Assembly: GCA_016938735.1 (NCBI GenBank)
Contig: JAFGUB010000009.1
Coordinates: forward strand, 1 to 64,000
Source of the DNA: Campylobacterales bacterium
Lineage (GTDB): Bacteria; Campylobacterota; Campylobacteria; Campylobacterales; Sulfurimonadaceae
Length of the DNA stretch: 64,000 nucleotides
Direction of reading: 5' to 3'
Each line of letters starts with the position of its first letter. Within the stretch, counting starts at the first letter, position 1. Below are positions 16,526 to 26,296 of the stretch, one piece after another. A program made the position numbers and the translations under genes. A model generated the notes under the pieces. That model was given only the letters and a program-made list of their open reading frames with translations, searched no databases and was not told the origin of the DNA.

Positions 16526-19215
16526 TGTCCAAGCCTGTTCTCACCATCATCGACACCTTCGGCTTCTTCTTCCGCTCCTTTTATGCCCTGCCGCCGCTGA
16601 GCAACAGCGCGGGCTTTCCCACGGGGTTGCTCACCGGTTTTGCCAACTTCATTAGTAACCTTCACCGCGAACACGGCAGTGACTACATCGCCTTTGCGCT
16701 TGATGCCAAGGGGCCGACCTTTCGCAGCGAGATCGATCCCAACTACAAAGCCAACCGCCCCAGCCCGCCTGAAGAGCTGGTGCTGCAACTGCCCGTCGCC
16801 ATCGATTGGATCGAAAAGATGGGTTTTACGACGCTGAGCCGCAGCGGTTTTGAAGCGGATGATATCATCGCCTCACTCACGCAAGAGGCGCTGCGTGCGG
16901 GGATGAATGTGCGGATTGTTTCGCACGATAAAGACCTCTATCAGCTCATCGAAGATGACCATGTGGTGCTCTATGACGCTATCAAACGCAAGATCATCAA
17001 CGAAGCGGAGTGTTTGGAGAAACACGGTGTGCATCCCGCGCAATTTACCGATTTTCAGGCACTGCTGGGCGACAGCGCGGACAATGTTCCCGGCGTCAAA
17101 GGGATCGGCAAGGTGACGGCTCAGAAGCTGATTGAGACCTTTGGTTCGCTCTCGTCGATCTACCGCAATATCGACGCGGTGACCCCCGCAGGCGTGCAAA
17201 AAAAGCTGCGCGAAAACGAGCCGAACGCCTGGATGTCGCAAAAGCTCGTGACCCTACGGCGTGATCTGTTCGATACCTTCGATTTTGAGCCGCTGCGCAT
17301 GCAAGAGCAAAACCCCTTCGTCGCCATCGCGCAGGAACTTGCGGAGTATGAGATGAACGGCATTTTGCGTCAACTGCAGGGTAAAAATTTGCTCTCTGCC
17401 CAAGCGCCGAAGGTGCAGTCCAAAACAGAGTCTACGGCTTTTAAGACGACGCTGCTTCAAGACGACGCGGCGCTCTTACATGTAACGAACAAGCTACGCG
17501 CCGATCAGGTAGTCGCCTTTGATACCGAGACGACGGGGCTGGAGCATGAGCGCTCAGAGCTGGTGGGCTTTAGCTTCGCGTTTGAAGAGGGCGAGGGCTA
17601 TTACGTTCCGCTGCGCCACAGTTACCTAGGCGTGGGGGCTCAGGTGGGGCTTGAGGCCGCCAAAGCGGCGGTGGAGAAGATCCTTACATGTAAGGTGATC
17701 GGGCACAACATCAAGTTTGATCTGCACTTTTTAGCCGATTGGCTGGGGCGTGATGATTTCGCGCTGCATGCGGATACGATGATTTTGGCGTGGCTGGATA
17801 ATCCCGAGCAGAGCCTTTCACTCGATGCGCTCTGCGAGCGCCATTTTGCCCATAAGATGATCCGCTTTAGCGAAACGGTCAAAAAAGGGGAGAACTTCGC
17901 CAGCGTAGCGCTGGAAGAGGCGTGTCGCTACGCGGCCGAAGATGCGGTGATGACGCTGCGGCTTTATAAACTGTACCGCGCCAAGCTGCAAGAGCGCGGT
18001 GATATTTTAGGCGAGAACGAGCGGGTCGAGGTGCCCTTTATCTCGACGCTGCTGCGCCTTGAGCGTGCGGGGATTATGATCGATGAAGCGGTGCTTGGGC
18101 GCTTTCGCATCGAAGCATCGGCGCGTCTGGGCGTGCTGTCCGAAGCGATCTACGCCCATGCCGGCGGCTCTTTTAACATCAACTCGCCCAAACAGCTCAG
18201 CACGCTGCTCTTTGAGACGCTGGGGCTGCAAAGCGGCAAAAAGACCAAAACCGGCTACTCCACCGATGAGAGCGTGCTGGCCGCTTTGAGCGGTGCGCAC
18301 CCCATCATCGCGCCGCTGCTGGAGTATCGAGAGCTCTTTAAACTGCTCTCGACCTACATCGACCCGCTGCTTGATCTTTGCGGCGCATCGAGCGACAAAC
18401 GCATCCACACCTCCTTCGTGCATACCGGCACCGCGACCGGGCGGCTGAGTTCTAAAAATCCCAATTTGCAAAACATTCCCACCAAAACCGAGCTGGGGCG
18501 GCGCATCCGCGAAGCCTTTGTCGCGCCGCAAGGACGGCTGCTGATCGGGATCGACTATTCGCAGATCGAGCTGCGGCTCTTGGCGCACTTTAGCCAAGAT
18601 GCGCACCTGCTTGAGGCCTTTAATGCGGGACTGGACATCCACCGTCAAACCGCCGTGAAGCTCTTTGGCGAAGAACAGGCCGATGCCAAACGCTTTGTGG
18701 CCAAAACGATCAATTTCGGGCTGCTGTACGGCATGGGCCCCAAAAAGCTCTCTGAGACGCTTGGCATCGATATGCGCGAAGCCAAGGGGATCATCGATCG
18801 TTACTTCGAGAGCTTCCCGAGCGTGCGGGGCTATTTTGCCTCTATCGTCGAAGGGGCGCGCAGTTCGGGCTATGTGCAGACACTGCTGGGGCGGCGGCGC
18901 TATTTCGATTTTGCTTCCGCCACGCCGATGCAGCGCGCCGCGTATGAGCGCGAGGCGGTCAACACCCTCTTTCAGGGCAGCGCGGCCGATCTGATCAAGC
19001 TGTCGATGAACCATATCGACGCGCTGATCCGCGAAGAGGGCCTACATGTAAAGATGCTGCTGCAGATCCACGACGAACTGCTCTTTGAGGCGCCGAGCGC
19101 TGAGGCACAACAGATCAGCGAACGCTTCGGCGAGATTATGGAGCGGATTTATACCTTACATGTAACGCTCAAAACATCGCGTAATATCGCTCCGCACTGG
19201 GGCGCACTTAAATAA
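16525..19215 (+). CDS. polA: DNA polymerase I
   Basis: 896 aa, full length. The 5' nuclease domain (1-290) has DTFGFFFRSF and GFEADDIIASL. The 3'-5' exonuclease domain (about 320-500) keeps the metal ligands in FDTETTGLEHE and the HNIKFD motif, so proofreading appears intact. The polymerase domain has motif A DYSQIELRLLAHFS, motif B KTINFGLLYGMG and motif C LQIHDELLFE. Its start is fused to the HDOD stop (TAATG). Four TACATGTA copies lie inside (17476, 17684, 19042, 19156), the most of any gene here. Confidence 0.98.
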   Translation: MSKPVLTIIDTFGFFFRSFYALPPLSNSAGFPTGLLTGFANFISNLHREHGSDYIAFALDAKGPTFRSEIDPNYKANRPSPPEELVLQLPVAIDWIEKMGFTTLSRSGFEADDIIASLTQEALRAGMNVRIVSHDKDLYQLIEDDHVVLYDAIKRKIINEAECLEKHGVHPAQFTDFQALLGDSADNVPGVKGIGKVTAQKLIETFGSLSSIYRNIDAVTPAGVQKKLRENEPNAWMSQKLVTLRRDLFDTFDFEPLRMQEQNPFVAIAQELAEYEMNGILRQLQGKNLLSAQAPKVQSKTESTAFKTTLLQDDAALLHVTNKLRADQVVAFDTETTGLEHERSELVGFSFAFEEGEGYYVPLRHSYLGVGAQVGLEAAKAAVEKILTCKVIGHNIKFDLHFLADWLGRDDFALHADTMILAWLDNPEQSLSLDALCERHFAHKMIRFSETVKKGENFASVALEEACRYAAEDAVMTLRLYKLYRAKLQERGDILGENERVEVPFISTLLRLERAGIMIDEAVLGRFRIEASARLGVLSEAIYAHAGGSFNINSPKQLSTLLFETLGLQSGKKTKTGYSTDESVLAALSGAHPIIAPLLEYRELFKLLSTYIDPLLDLCGASSDKRIHTSFVHTGTATGRLSSKNPNLQNIPTKTELGRRIREAFVAPQGRLLIGIDYSQIELRLLAHFSQDAHLLEAFNAGLDIHRQTAVKLFGEEQADAKRFVAKTINFGLLYGMGPKKLSETLGIDMREAKGIIDRYFESFPSVRGYFASIVEGARSSGYVQTLLGRRRYFDFASATPMQRAAYEREAVNTLFQGSAADLIKLSMNHIDALIREEGLHVKMLLQIHDELLFEAPSAEAQQISERFGEIMERIYTLHVTLKTSRNIAPHWGALK

Positions 19216-19231
19216 AACAACAAGGTTATCG

Positions 19232-22200
19232 ATGAACACGATCATAAAACTGCTAGGCTCCATGCCGACCATGGCCATCTTAATGATGGTCTTTGCCCTC
19301 TCGATCGGGACGGCCACTTTTATCGAGAACGATTTTGGCACCGAAACGGCCAAGGTGGTCGTTTACAATGCCAAATGGTTCGAGTTGTTGCTTGGCCTGT
19401 TGGCGGTGAATTTGCTCATCAACATCTTCAAGTTTAGAATGTACCGCAAGGAGCGCGCGCTGGTGTTGCTCTTTCACGTCTCCTTTTTCGTGGTGCTCAT
19501 CGGCGCGGCGATCACCCGCTACTGGGGCTTTGAGGGGGTGATGCACATTCGTGAGGGCGAAGTGCAAAACGAGATGCTCAGCGCCGAAAACCATCTGGGT
19601 TTTGTGATTGAGGCGCAGGGTAAACGCGAACACTTCTCCGTACCGCTCTACCTTTCCAAAATCACCCAAAACAGCCAGCGTTTTAGCGCCGAGGTAGGGG
19701 GCAAGCCCTTTGAAGCGCATATCGTTGAGTATATCCCCGATGCGACGGAGAAGCTGGTCGCTACCGAGGGCGGCGAAGCGATGGCCAGTCTGATGCTCAC
19801 CGGAGAAGGGATGGCGCCTGAGCAGATTTTGCTGCGTAAAGGGGAGGTGTTCGAGACCGAAGCGTTTGTGCTTGCTTTTGAGGCCGAAGGGGTTTTTGAG
19901 AAGCCTGTTATTGCCTTACATGTAAGCGGTGATACGCTGCAGATGAGCCATCCCGTCACGCTGGGGTATCTGAATATGGATGACCGCAGCAGCGGAGAGA
20001 TGAATGCTTCGGAGGCGACGCCGCTACAGATGCGCCGACTCTACAATCATGGGCGTAGCAGTTTTGTTTTGCGTGCCTTTGAGCCGAGTGCCAAAGTGGT
20101 GCTTGCGTCTGCCGATACCATGGGCGCGATGGCGACCAATTTGCGCGATGCACTGCGGCTCTCGCTGCGTCTTGGCGATACAGAGCGTGAGGTGTGGGTA
20201 CGCGGCGTCAAGGGGATGAAGGGCGAGCCTGTAACGGCAGATTTAGGGGATGTTCGCATCGATGTGAGCTATGGTGCTAAGGTGATTCGCCTTCCGTTTG
20301 CGCTGAAGCTGGTTGATTTTCAGCTCGAGCGCTATCCCGGCTCAAACGCTCCGTCCTCGTATGCCAGTGAGGTGGTACTGATGGATAAGAGCGAAGGGAT
20401 AGAGCAGCCCTTTCGTATCTACATGAACCACATCCTCGATCACCGCGGCTACCGCTTTTTTCAGTCTTCGTACGACCGCGACGAGCAAGGCACGGTGCTC
20501 TCGGTGAACAACGACCCCGGTACTTTGCCGACCTATATCGGCTATGCGATGATGGCGCTTGGGATGTTCGGCGCGCTCTTTGTTTCGGGCGGGCGTTTTT
20601 CCAGATTGGCCAAAAAAGCGCGCGAAGCGTCGATGAGCGCGGCCGCGCTGCTTGCACTGCTCTATCTGGGCACGCCAAACGCCGCGCAGGCTGAGCAGCT
20701 CGATCCGATTATCAAGCGCGTTCTCTCTTTTGATAAGGCGCACGCAGAGCAGTTTGGCGGCTTGATCGTCCAAGATGCGCAGGGGCGGATGAAGCCGATG
20801 GATACGCTCAGCAGCGAGATCGTCGCCAAGGTCAATCGCGGCAGCTCTATTCTTGGGCTCAGCCCCAATCAGATCGTATTGGGGATGATGCTCTCGCCTG
20901 ATGCGTGGCGCGAGATAGCGATGATCCGCACCGGCAATGAAGCGCTCAATAAGCTGCTGGGGATCGATAGCAAAGCCAAATACACCTCATTTTCTCAGTT
21001 TTTTGAATTTCCTTCCGAGATGGGCGGCTATAAACTGGCTGCGGCTGCGGATGAGGCGAGCCGCAAGGCACCGGGCAAGCGCAACACCTTCGATAAAGCC
21101 GTCTTGCAAGTCGATGAGCGGGTCAATGTCGCGTACATGGTTTATACGGGCGCGCTGCTGCGTATCTGGCCGGCACCGAGTGACCCGGGCAACCGCTGGA
21201 TGGCGACCATCGAGGCGCTCCAAAACCTCGATCAGCAAAGCACGGAGGTCATTCGCTCGCTTGCCGTGAACTACTTCAACGCCATCGACGAAGGGGTGGC
21301 CAAAGGGGACTGGAGTAAAGCCGACGCGGCGCTTGAAGCGATTAAGGCGCATCAGCAAAGTGTGGGTGCGGCGGTCTATCCCTCAGGCACCAAGATCGAA
21401 GCCGAGCGTCTGTATAACCGTCTTAATGTTTTCGAGCGCTTGTGGCCGTGGTTTTTCCTGATCGGCTTTGTGCTGCTCTTTCTCTCATTTGCACGTATTA
21501 TCCAGCCAAAACTGCGCATTGAGTGGGCAACGCGTATCACGATGGCCCTGCTCATTCTCTTTTTTATCGCGCTCTCTGCGGGGCTGGCGATGCGCTGGTA
21601 CATTTCGGGGCACGCGCCGTGGTCGGACGGGTATGAGTCGCTGATCTACATCTCGTGGGCAACGGTGCTGGCGGGCTTTATCTTCTCCAAAAACTCTCCC
21701 ATCACCTTGGCGGCGACGGGGATTTTGGCGGGGCTCACCCTCTTTGTGGCGCATCTAAGCTGGATGGATCCGCAGATCACCAATCTGGTACCGGTGCTCA
21801 AATCCTACTGGCTCTCGATTCACGTCTCGATGATTACCGGCAGCTACGGGTTTTTGGGGCTTGGCGCGCTGCTGGGCTTTATCGTGTTGATTTTGTTTGT
21901 GCTTAAAAACCCTGCCAACGAGAAGCGCATCGGTGCCTCCATCAAGGAGCTTGGGGCCATCAACGAGATGAGCCTGATGATCGGTCTGGCGATGCTCACG
22001 ATCGGCAACTTCCTAGGCGGTGTTTGGGCCAACGAGAGTTGGGGGCGCTACTGGGGGTGGGACCCTAAAGAGACTTGGGCATTGGTGACGATTTTGGTCT
22101 ATGCGGTGGTGATCCATTTGCGCTTTATCAAGTCGGTCTACTCCGATTACGCCTTTGCGGCGATTTCGCTGCTGGCCTTTACGTCGGTGCTGATGACCTA

Positions 22201-22342
22201 TTTCGGGGTGAACTACTATCTGGCGGGGATGCACTCGTATGCCAAGGGTGATCCGGTGCCGGTGCCTGATTTTGTACCTGTCACTTACGGTATCGTCTTT
22301 GCGATCATCGCTGTTGCCTACCGCAACCGACGTCTGGCTTAG
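19232..22342 (+). CDS. ccsBA: Fused ResB-ResC (CcsBA) cytochrome c synthase, System II
   Basis: 1036 aa single-chain fusion of ResB/CcsB and ResC/CcsA, as typical in Campylobacterota. The N-terminal half has membrane helices and a large periplasmic ResB part. The C-terminal half is a multi-spanning CcsA with the WWD haem-handling loop, NESWGRYWGWDPKETWALV (about residues 930-950), and histidines in adjacent helices. It exports haem and attaches it to CXXCH motifs of periplasmic c-type cytochromes, so it indicates a respiratory chain rich in cytochrome c. It follows polA by 16 bases. Confidence 0.97.
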   Translation: MNTIIKLLGSMPTMAILMMVFALSIGTATFIENDFGTETAKVVVYNAKWFELLLGLLAVNLLINIFKFRMYRKERALVLLFHVSFFVVLIGAAITRYWGFEGVMHIREGEVQNEMLSAENHLGFVIEAQGKREHFSVPLYLSKITQNSQRFSAEVGGKPFEAHIVEYIPDATEKLVATEGGEAMASLMLTGEGMAPEQILLRKGEVFETEAFVLAFEAEGVFEKPVIALHVSGDTLQMSHPVTLGYLNMDDRSSGEMNASEATPLQMRRLYNHGRSSFVLRAFEPSAKVVLASADTMGAMATNLRDALRLSLRLGDTEREVWVRGVKGMKGEPVTADLGDVRIDVSYGAKVIRLPFALKLVDFQLERYPGSNAPSSYASEVVLMDKSEGIEQPFRIYMNHILDHRGYRFFQSSYDRDEQGTVLSVNNDPGTLPTYIGYAMMALGMFGALFVSGGRFSRLAKKAREASMSAAALLALLYLGTPNAAQAEQLDPIIKRVLSFDKAHAEQFGGLIVQDAQGRMKPMDTLSSEIVAKVNRGSSILGLSPNQIVLGMMLSPDAWREIAMIRTGNEALNKLLGIDSKAKYTSFSQFFEFPSEMGGYKLAAAADEASRKAPGKRNTFDKAVLQVDERVNVAYMVYTGALLRIWPAPSDPGNRWMATIEALQNLDQQSTEVIRSLAVNYFNAIDEGVAKGDWSKADAALEAIKAHQQSVGAAVYPSGTKIEAERLYNRLNVFERLWPWFFLIGFVLLFLSFARIIQPKLRIEWATRITMALLILFFIALSAGLAMRWYISGHAPWSDGYESLIYISWATVLAGFIFSKNSPITLAATGILAGLTLFVAHLSWMDPQITNLVPVLKSYWLSIHVSMITGSYGFLGLGALLGFIVLILFVLKNPANEKRIGASIKELGAINEMSLMIGLAMLTIGNFLGGVWANESWGRYWGWDPKETWALVTILVYAVVIHLRFIKSVYSDYAFAAISLLAFTSVLMTYFGVNYYLAGMHSYAKGDPVPVPDFVPVTYGIVFAIIAVAYRNRRLA

Positions 22343-22353
22343 GCGACCGTGTC

Positions 22354-23331
22354 ATGCTATGGCGCATCACGCTTTTCATAGGGCTGCTGGGCGCTTGGCT
22401 TGAGGCGGGCTACCACAACTGCGACTTTCGCTTTGAACCTTATGAGGCGGTTTGCAAAGAGGCGGTGAAACTCGGCGCAAGCTATGAGTATATCAACCGT
22501 TTTTTGCTCTCCAAGCGCTCAAACGAACGCGACGTACGCAGCGCGGAGCTCTTTGCACCCGAGCAGATTCCCATGCACCGTGCCAACGAGAAGCGTGCCA
22601 ACATAGCGATGGCGCAGCGCATCGACGAGATGGTCGCGCACCTCAAACGCTACCGTGAGGCGTATGCGGAGGCGAAGCGCCGATACGGGGTGAGTCCTGA
22701 AATCGTCGCTGCTATTTTGATGAAAGAGTCGCGTCTGGGGAGTGCGCCGCTGGGGCATGAGGCCTTTGCGGTCTTTAACACCCTTTTGCACCGCTCTACG
22801 CCCAAAACGGGGCGCGAAAAGCGACTGCAAGCCATGGCGGTACTCAATATGGCCTATCTGCTCCATCACTGCGAACGCAGCGGCAGGGGTGTTGATCAGT
22901 GCCGGCTGGAGAGCTCTTATGCGGGGGCGATCGGCATACCGCAGTTTATGCCTCAAAATCTGCGCTACGTCGAAGCCTACGGCGAAGGAGAGGGCAATTT
23001 GAGCAAGCAAGAGGACGCCATCGTCTCCACGGCACGCTATCTGCATGATGTTGCAGGGTTCAGCGCGCCGATTGACTGGGAGGCGGTCGGCGATATGCGT
23101 GCCATCGAGGCGCAGTGGTACGATTACGCCCAAAAGCACAAAAACGCTTCGTTCGCGCTGGAAACCAACCGAGACGGCAAGGCGCTAAGGTGCTTTACAT
23201 GTAAGGAAACGTCGATGCGGGAGGTGGGTGAAGCGGTGCGCAAGCTGATGCGCTACAACCACTCCTCCCATTACGGTGTGGGGGTACTGCGGCTTGCGTA
23301 TGAGGCGCAGATGGGCGTTTCCAAGCCTTAG
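22354..23331 (+). CDS. Lytic murein transglycosylase, MltB-like
   Basis: 325 aa with an N-terminal signal-like hydrophobic segment (1-18). It has an SLT_2/MltB fold: catalytic Glu in YGVSPEIVAAILMKESRLG, then SYAGAIGIPQFMP and DAIVSTARYLH. The enzyme cleaves peptidoglycan glycan strands non-hydrolytically, leaving anhydro-muramic ends, in the periplasm. No lipobox is evident, so it may be soluble or held by the signal anchor. A TTACATGTAA copy (23195) is read as Thr-Cys-Lys. The gene ends overlapping the leftward gene by 4 bases. Confidence 0.92.
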   Translation: MLWRITLFIGLLGAWLEAGYHNCDFRFEPYEAVCKEAVKLGASYEYINRFLLSKRSNERDVRSAELFAPEQIPMHRANEKRANIAMAQRIDEMVAHLKRYREAYAEAKRRYGVSPEIVAAILMKESRLGSAPLGHEAFAVFNTLLHRSTPKTGREKRLQAMAVLNMAYLLHHCERSGRGVDQCRLESSYAGAIGIPQFMPQNLRYVEAYGEGEGNLSKQEDAIVSTARYLHDVAGFSAPIDWEAVGDMRAIEAQWYDYAQKHKNASFALETNRDGKALRCFTCKETSMREVGEAVRKLMRYNHSSHYGVGVLRLAYEAQMGVSKP

Positions 23332-24248
23332 TGCTTAAAACGGCGCTGCTCTATTTTGTAGCGGTTCCAGAACCAGGCACCGGGGATGCTCGCAAGTATA
23401 AGCAGCAGACCGTAAAGTACGGAGACGACCAGCACGATCTCTTTTTGCGCCCCTATCAGCAGTAAAATGCCCACCATGCCCCCTTCGCGAACCCCCCATC
23501 CGGCCAGTGAAATCGGCACAATGGTGAGCAAAAAGACGGGCGGAATGGCGACGAGCAGGGTGGTGAGCGATAGGTGCGCATCGACGCTCAGCGAGAGCAT
23601 GTAGATCGAAAGCACGGTAAGCAGGTGTACGGCGACGGTGATGGCGATATGCCGAAGCAGCATCACGCGATCAGCGTAGAGGCGGTTAAAGCGGCGCGAG
23701 AGGCGCACAAAGAGATTCGAGAAGCTAAAGCGGCTCAAAAAGCTAAAGCGTTCCATCATAAACAGTAGCGCAAACCCCCCGATGCCTCCGAGCGTGATGA
23801 GGTAGAGCAGTTGGTGCAGCCATGCGGGGAAGGTGCCGTAAAAGAGGGTGTTGGCGATGAGGTTGAGCACCAAAAGCCCCACGAGACCGATGACGCGATC
23901 AGCCAAAATCCCTGAGAGCACCTCTTTTTTGTCATACCCTTTTTGTACCAACTCGATGGCGCGCACCGCGTCGCCGCCGATGCTGCCGGGGAGCACCTGA
24001 TTGAAAAAGGTGCCGCGAAAGTAACTCTGTACATAAAAACGCACCGGCTCATTAAACTCCAGCTCGCGCATAATGAGCCGCCAGCGGTAGGCTGCCAGCA
24101 GCGTGGATGCGATCTGCAGCACAAAAGCCAAAGCTATCCAACCGCCGTGCGATTTGGCAAGTACATGTAATACGTGATCGAAATCGACGTATTGAAAGAG
24201 CAGATAGAAGATCCCTACGGTAATGAGGAGTTTGAGCGCTGTTTTCAT
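23328..24248 (-). CDS. Flippase-like membrane protein (LPG_synthase_TM/UPF0104 family)
   Basis: 306 aa with about 8 membrane helices. It has the family signatures NQVLPGSIGGDAVRA and ADRVIGLVGL. Members are membrane parts of lysyl-phosphatidylglycerol synthases or partners of lipid-linked glycosyltransferases. No synthetase domain is attached. The neighbouring GT39-type glycosyltransferase on the same strand suggests lipid or lipopolysaccharide modification, but the substrate is unknown. Confidence 0.86.
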   Translation of the reverse strand: MKTALKLLITVGIFYLLFQYVDFDHVLHVLAKSHGGWIALAFVLQIASTLLAAYRWRLIMRELEFNEPVRFYVQSYFRGTFFNQVLPGSIGGDAVRAIELVQKGYDKKEVLSGILADRVIGLVGLLVLNLIANTLFYGTFPAWLHQLLYLITLGGIGGFALLFMMERFSFLSRFSFSNLFVRLSRRFNRLYADRVMLLRHIAITVAVHLLTVLSIYMLSLSVDAHLSLTTLLVAIPPVFLLTIVPISLAGWGVREGGMVGILLLIGAQKEIVLVVSVLYGLLLILASIPGAWFWNRYKIEQRRFKH

Positions 24249-24273
24249 CGGGCCATTTTATCCAAACTCCGCT

Positions 24274-25656
24274 TTAGGGCGCGACGCGGTAGATGTAGAA
24301 GGTTTTGTGCCCGTCAAGCCCCTTTTTGACGCTGAGGGTGTCGATCAGCGCTACGCTGGTGAAGTGTTCCAAAAGCGCTTTTTCCAGAGGCTTTTTGCCC
24401 AAAAAGAGCCCTTTTTGCTGCGGCGGGTTTGGATACCACAGATCGTATTGGCTCATGCGGCTGCTGATCCCGACCCGCGCACTGGGATGGTTCGGCAGGT
24501 AGTAGCTCAGCAGCGCGGCGGTGGTGAGGTGGTCGCCGTAATAGGCGTCGTCGGCCTCTGCGTGGCTATGCAGCAGCTCAATCGCCGCTTCATAACCGTA
24601 CATGCGCTCTTGAACCACCTCCAGATGGCTCAGCAGCAAAACGCGCAGCGTTAGGCTCATGGCAAGGGCGATCCCCAAAGCGATTTTGAAGAGCCGCTCA
24701 TGACCCTTTACATGTAAGGCCAGTAAGACGGTAGCGCCGAGGTACGCCGGTGCGGTATAGTTGAGTTCGAGCACCGAAAAGAGGCTTTTGTAGCCAAAAA
24801 AGAGCAGGGGGGTGAGCGCGGAGAGGGCCAGATAGAAGCGCCGCTCATCGCTAAAATAGGCGCGTTGCTTGGCGAGCAGATAAAAGAGCCATAGGCCAAA
24901 CAGCGGGCTAAAGAGGCCGAATTGCCCCCCGAAATACTCCAAAAAGCGGCCAAAATCGACCCCTGTGGCCTTGGCGCTGCCGTGTTGGAGCTGAAACAGG
25001 AAGCTGATCCACTCATGGCGGTAGTTCCACCACAGCATCGGCGAGACGATGAGCAGCGCGATGAGCGCGACGCCGTAAACGCGCCGATCCGCCAAGAGGT
25101 CGCGGCGCTTGAGCAGGGCAAAAAGCAGCAGAAAAAACACAAACAAAATGGCGCTGTATTTGCCCAGCATCATCAGCCCCAAAGCAACCCCCAGCAGCCA
25201 AAAAGAGGGGGTGTGGTTCTCAAAAAGGGCGCGGTAGCCGTAAAAGAGCGCCATCGACCAAAAGAGCACCAGCGCTGCGTCGGGGGTGATAATCGTGAAG
25301 CCTACATGTACCATCGCGACGCTGAGGTAGATGAAGAGTGCCGTAAGGGCGGTAGCGGGGTTGGAGAGCTTACATGTAAGCGCATAGAGATACCACCCCG
25401 CGCCGCTCATCCCCAGCACCGCCCAGAGCCGCACCCCCCAAGTCGATTCGCTGATGAGGTTGCTGAGCGCGATGAGCCACGCCAGCAAGGGGGCGTGGTC
25501 GAAGTAGCCGCTTTGGAGGCGGTGGCTCCAGACCCAGTAGTAGGCTTCGTCGCCGTGTAGCGGCAAGTAGGCGTTATAAAAGGTGCTTAAAAGCCCAAAA
25601 AGCAGCAAGATGGCCCCTGCGCTGCGCTGCGGATGTGCCAAAAGAAGGTCTCTCAT
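24274..25656 (-). CDS. GT39/ArnT-like membrane glycosyltransferase
   Basis: 460 aa with about 10 to 12 membrane helices. The first periplasmic loop carries GDEAYYWVWSHRLQSGYFDH, matching the DE motif and YFDHPP-type motif of ArnT/PMT_2 enzymes that use polyprenyl-phosphate sugars. Likely role: addition of a sugar to lipid A or another envelope lipid. Its start overlaps the deaminase gene end by 4 bases. Three TACATGTA copies are inside (24708, 25302, 25370). Confidence 0.88.
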   Translation of the reverse strand: MRDLLLAHPQRSAGAILLLFGLLSTFYNAYLPLHGDEAYYWVWSHRLQSGYFDHAPLLAWLIALSNLISESTWGVRLWAVLGMSGAGWYLYALTCKLSNPATALTALFIYLSVAMVHVGFTIITPDAALVLFWSMALFYGYRALFENHTPSFWLLGVALGLMMLGKYSAILFVFFLLLFALLKRRDLLADRRVYGVALIALLIVSPMLWWNYRHEWISFLFQLQHGSAKATGVDFGRFLEYFGGQFGLFSPLFGLWLFYLLAKQRAYFSDERRFYLALSALTPLLFFGYKSLFSVLELNYTAPAYLGATVLLALHVKGHERLFKIALGIALAMSLTLRVLLLSHLEVVQERMYGYEAAIELLHSHAEADDAYYGDHLTTAALLSYYLPNHPSARVGISSRMSQYDLWYPNPPQQKGLFLGKKPLEKALLEHFTSVALIDTLSVKKGLDGHKTFYIYRVAP

Positions 25657-26228
25657 GCGACGCCTCCGTTGTAGCGCAGAGCGCCTTGATCGCTGTAGCG
25701 CCGTAGCTGATCGGCCGCTTCAGCACGCAGCAGCGATTCGACCACTTCGATGCCGCGACTTTGCAGGTTTTGTTGCCAATGCGGCGGCTTGTCGCCTTCA
25801 TCAAATCCCGCCGCGCGGGCGTCGGCGTCTTGAGCGGCGCAGATCAGGCTGCGAATACCCGACCAAGGGAGCGCACCTAGGCACATGGCGCAGGGTTCGC
25901 AGGAGCTGATGAGTTGATACTCCCCGTGCGCGGTCAGATTGTAACTGCCCACGATGCGCTGCGCGAGCATCAGCGCTACCATTTCGGCGTGCAGGGTGCT
26001 TAACCCCTCTTGAACGACCAGATTGACCCCCAGCGAGATGAGTGTGCCGCTGTGCGCTTCAAAAACGGCGGCGGCAAAAGGGCCTCCGCCGTGCGCGATA
26101 TTGCGTTGTGCCGCCCCAAGCACGAAGCGCATCCGCTCTATGGGATGCTCAAGGGTATCAACGGTTTGCATGTAGTGGGTGATCCACGCGGGCAGGTGCA
26201 GGGTGAGGCTTTGGGGTTGATCGGCCAT
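25653..26228 (-). CDS. Cytidine/deoxycytidylate deaminase-fold nucleoside deaminase
   Basis: 191 aa. The zinc site has HAEMVAL (His ligand plus catalytic Glu) and SCEPCAMC (two Cys ligands). The GFDEG motif near the end of the core is more like guanine deaminase-type members than TadA, and TadA-specific tRNA contacts are not evident. I therefore call it a nucleoside or guanine deaminase with TadA as an alternative. It heads a leftward group of three overlapping genes. Confidence 0.85.
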   Translation of the reverse strand: MADQPQSLTLHLPAWITHYMQTVDTLEHPIERMRFVLGAAQRNIAHGGGPFAAAVFEAHSGTLISLGVNLVVQEGLSTLHAEMVALMLAQRIVGSYNLTAHGEYQLISSCEPCAMCLGALPWSGIRSLICAAQDADARAAGFDEGDKPPHWQQNLQSRGIEVVESLLRAEAADQLRRYSDQGALRYNGGVA

Positions 26229-26290
26229 ATCAGCCTCCTTGTGGGTCGATTTCGGGCGCTTATGATAACAGTTTCGGGATTAGCAGAGGC

Positions 26291-26296
26291 TATAAT
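26291..26296 (+). promoter_or_regulatory. Candidate -10 box for the PAP2 gene
   Basis: TATAAT overlaps the first ATG (26295). If used, the transcript would start near 26302, making the gene leaderless or moving translation to the ATG at 26304. Confidence 0.45.

Noticed and set aside
18007-19014. 335-codon minus-strand frame inside polA
   Set aside because: Antisense shadow; polA on the plus strand has all motifs of DNA polymerase I over this stretch.
26010-26294. N-terminal extension of the PAP2 protein
   Set aside because: It is antisense to the deaminase gene; motifs and a ribosome site support a start at 26295 or 26304.
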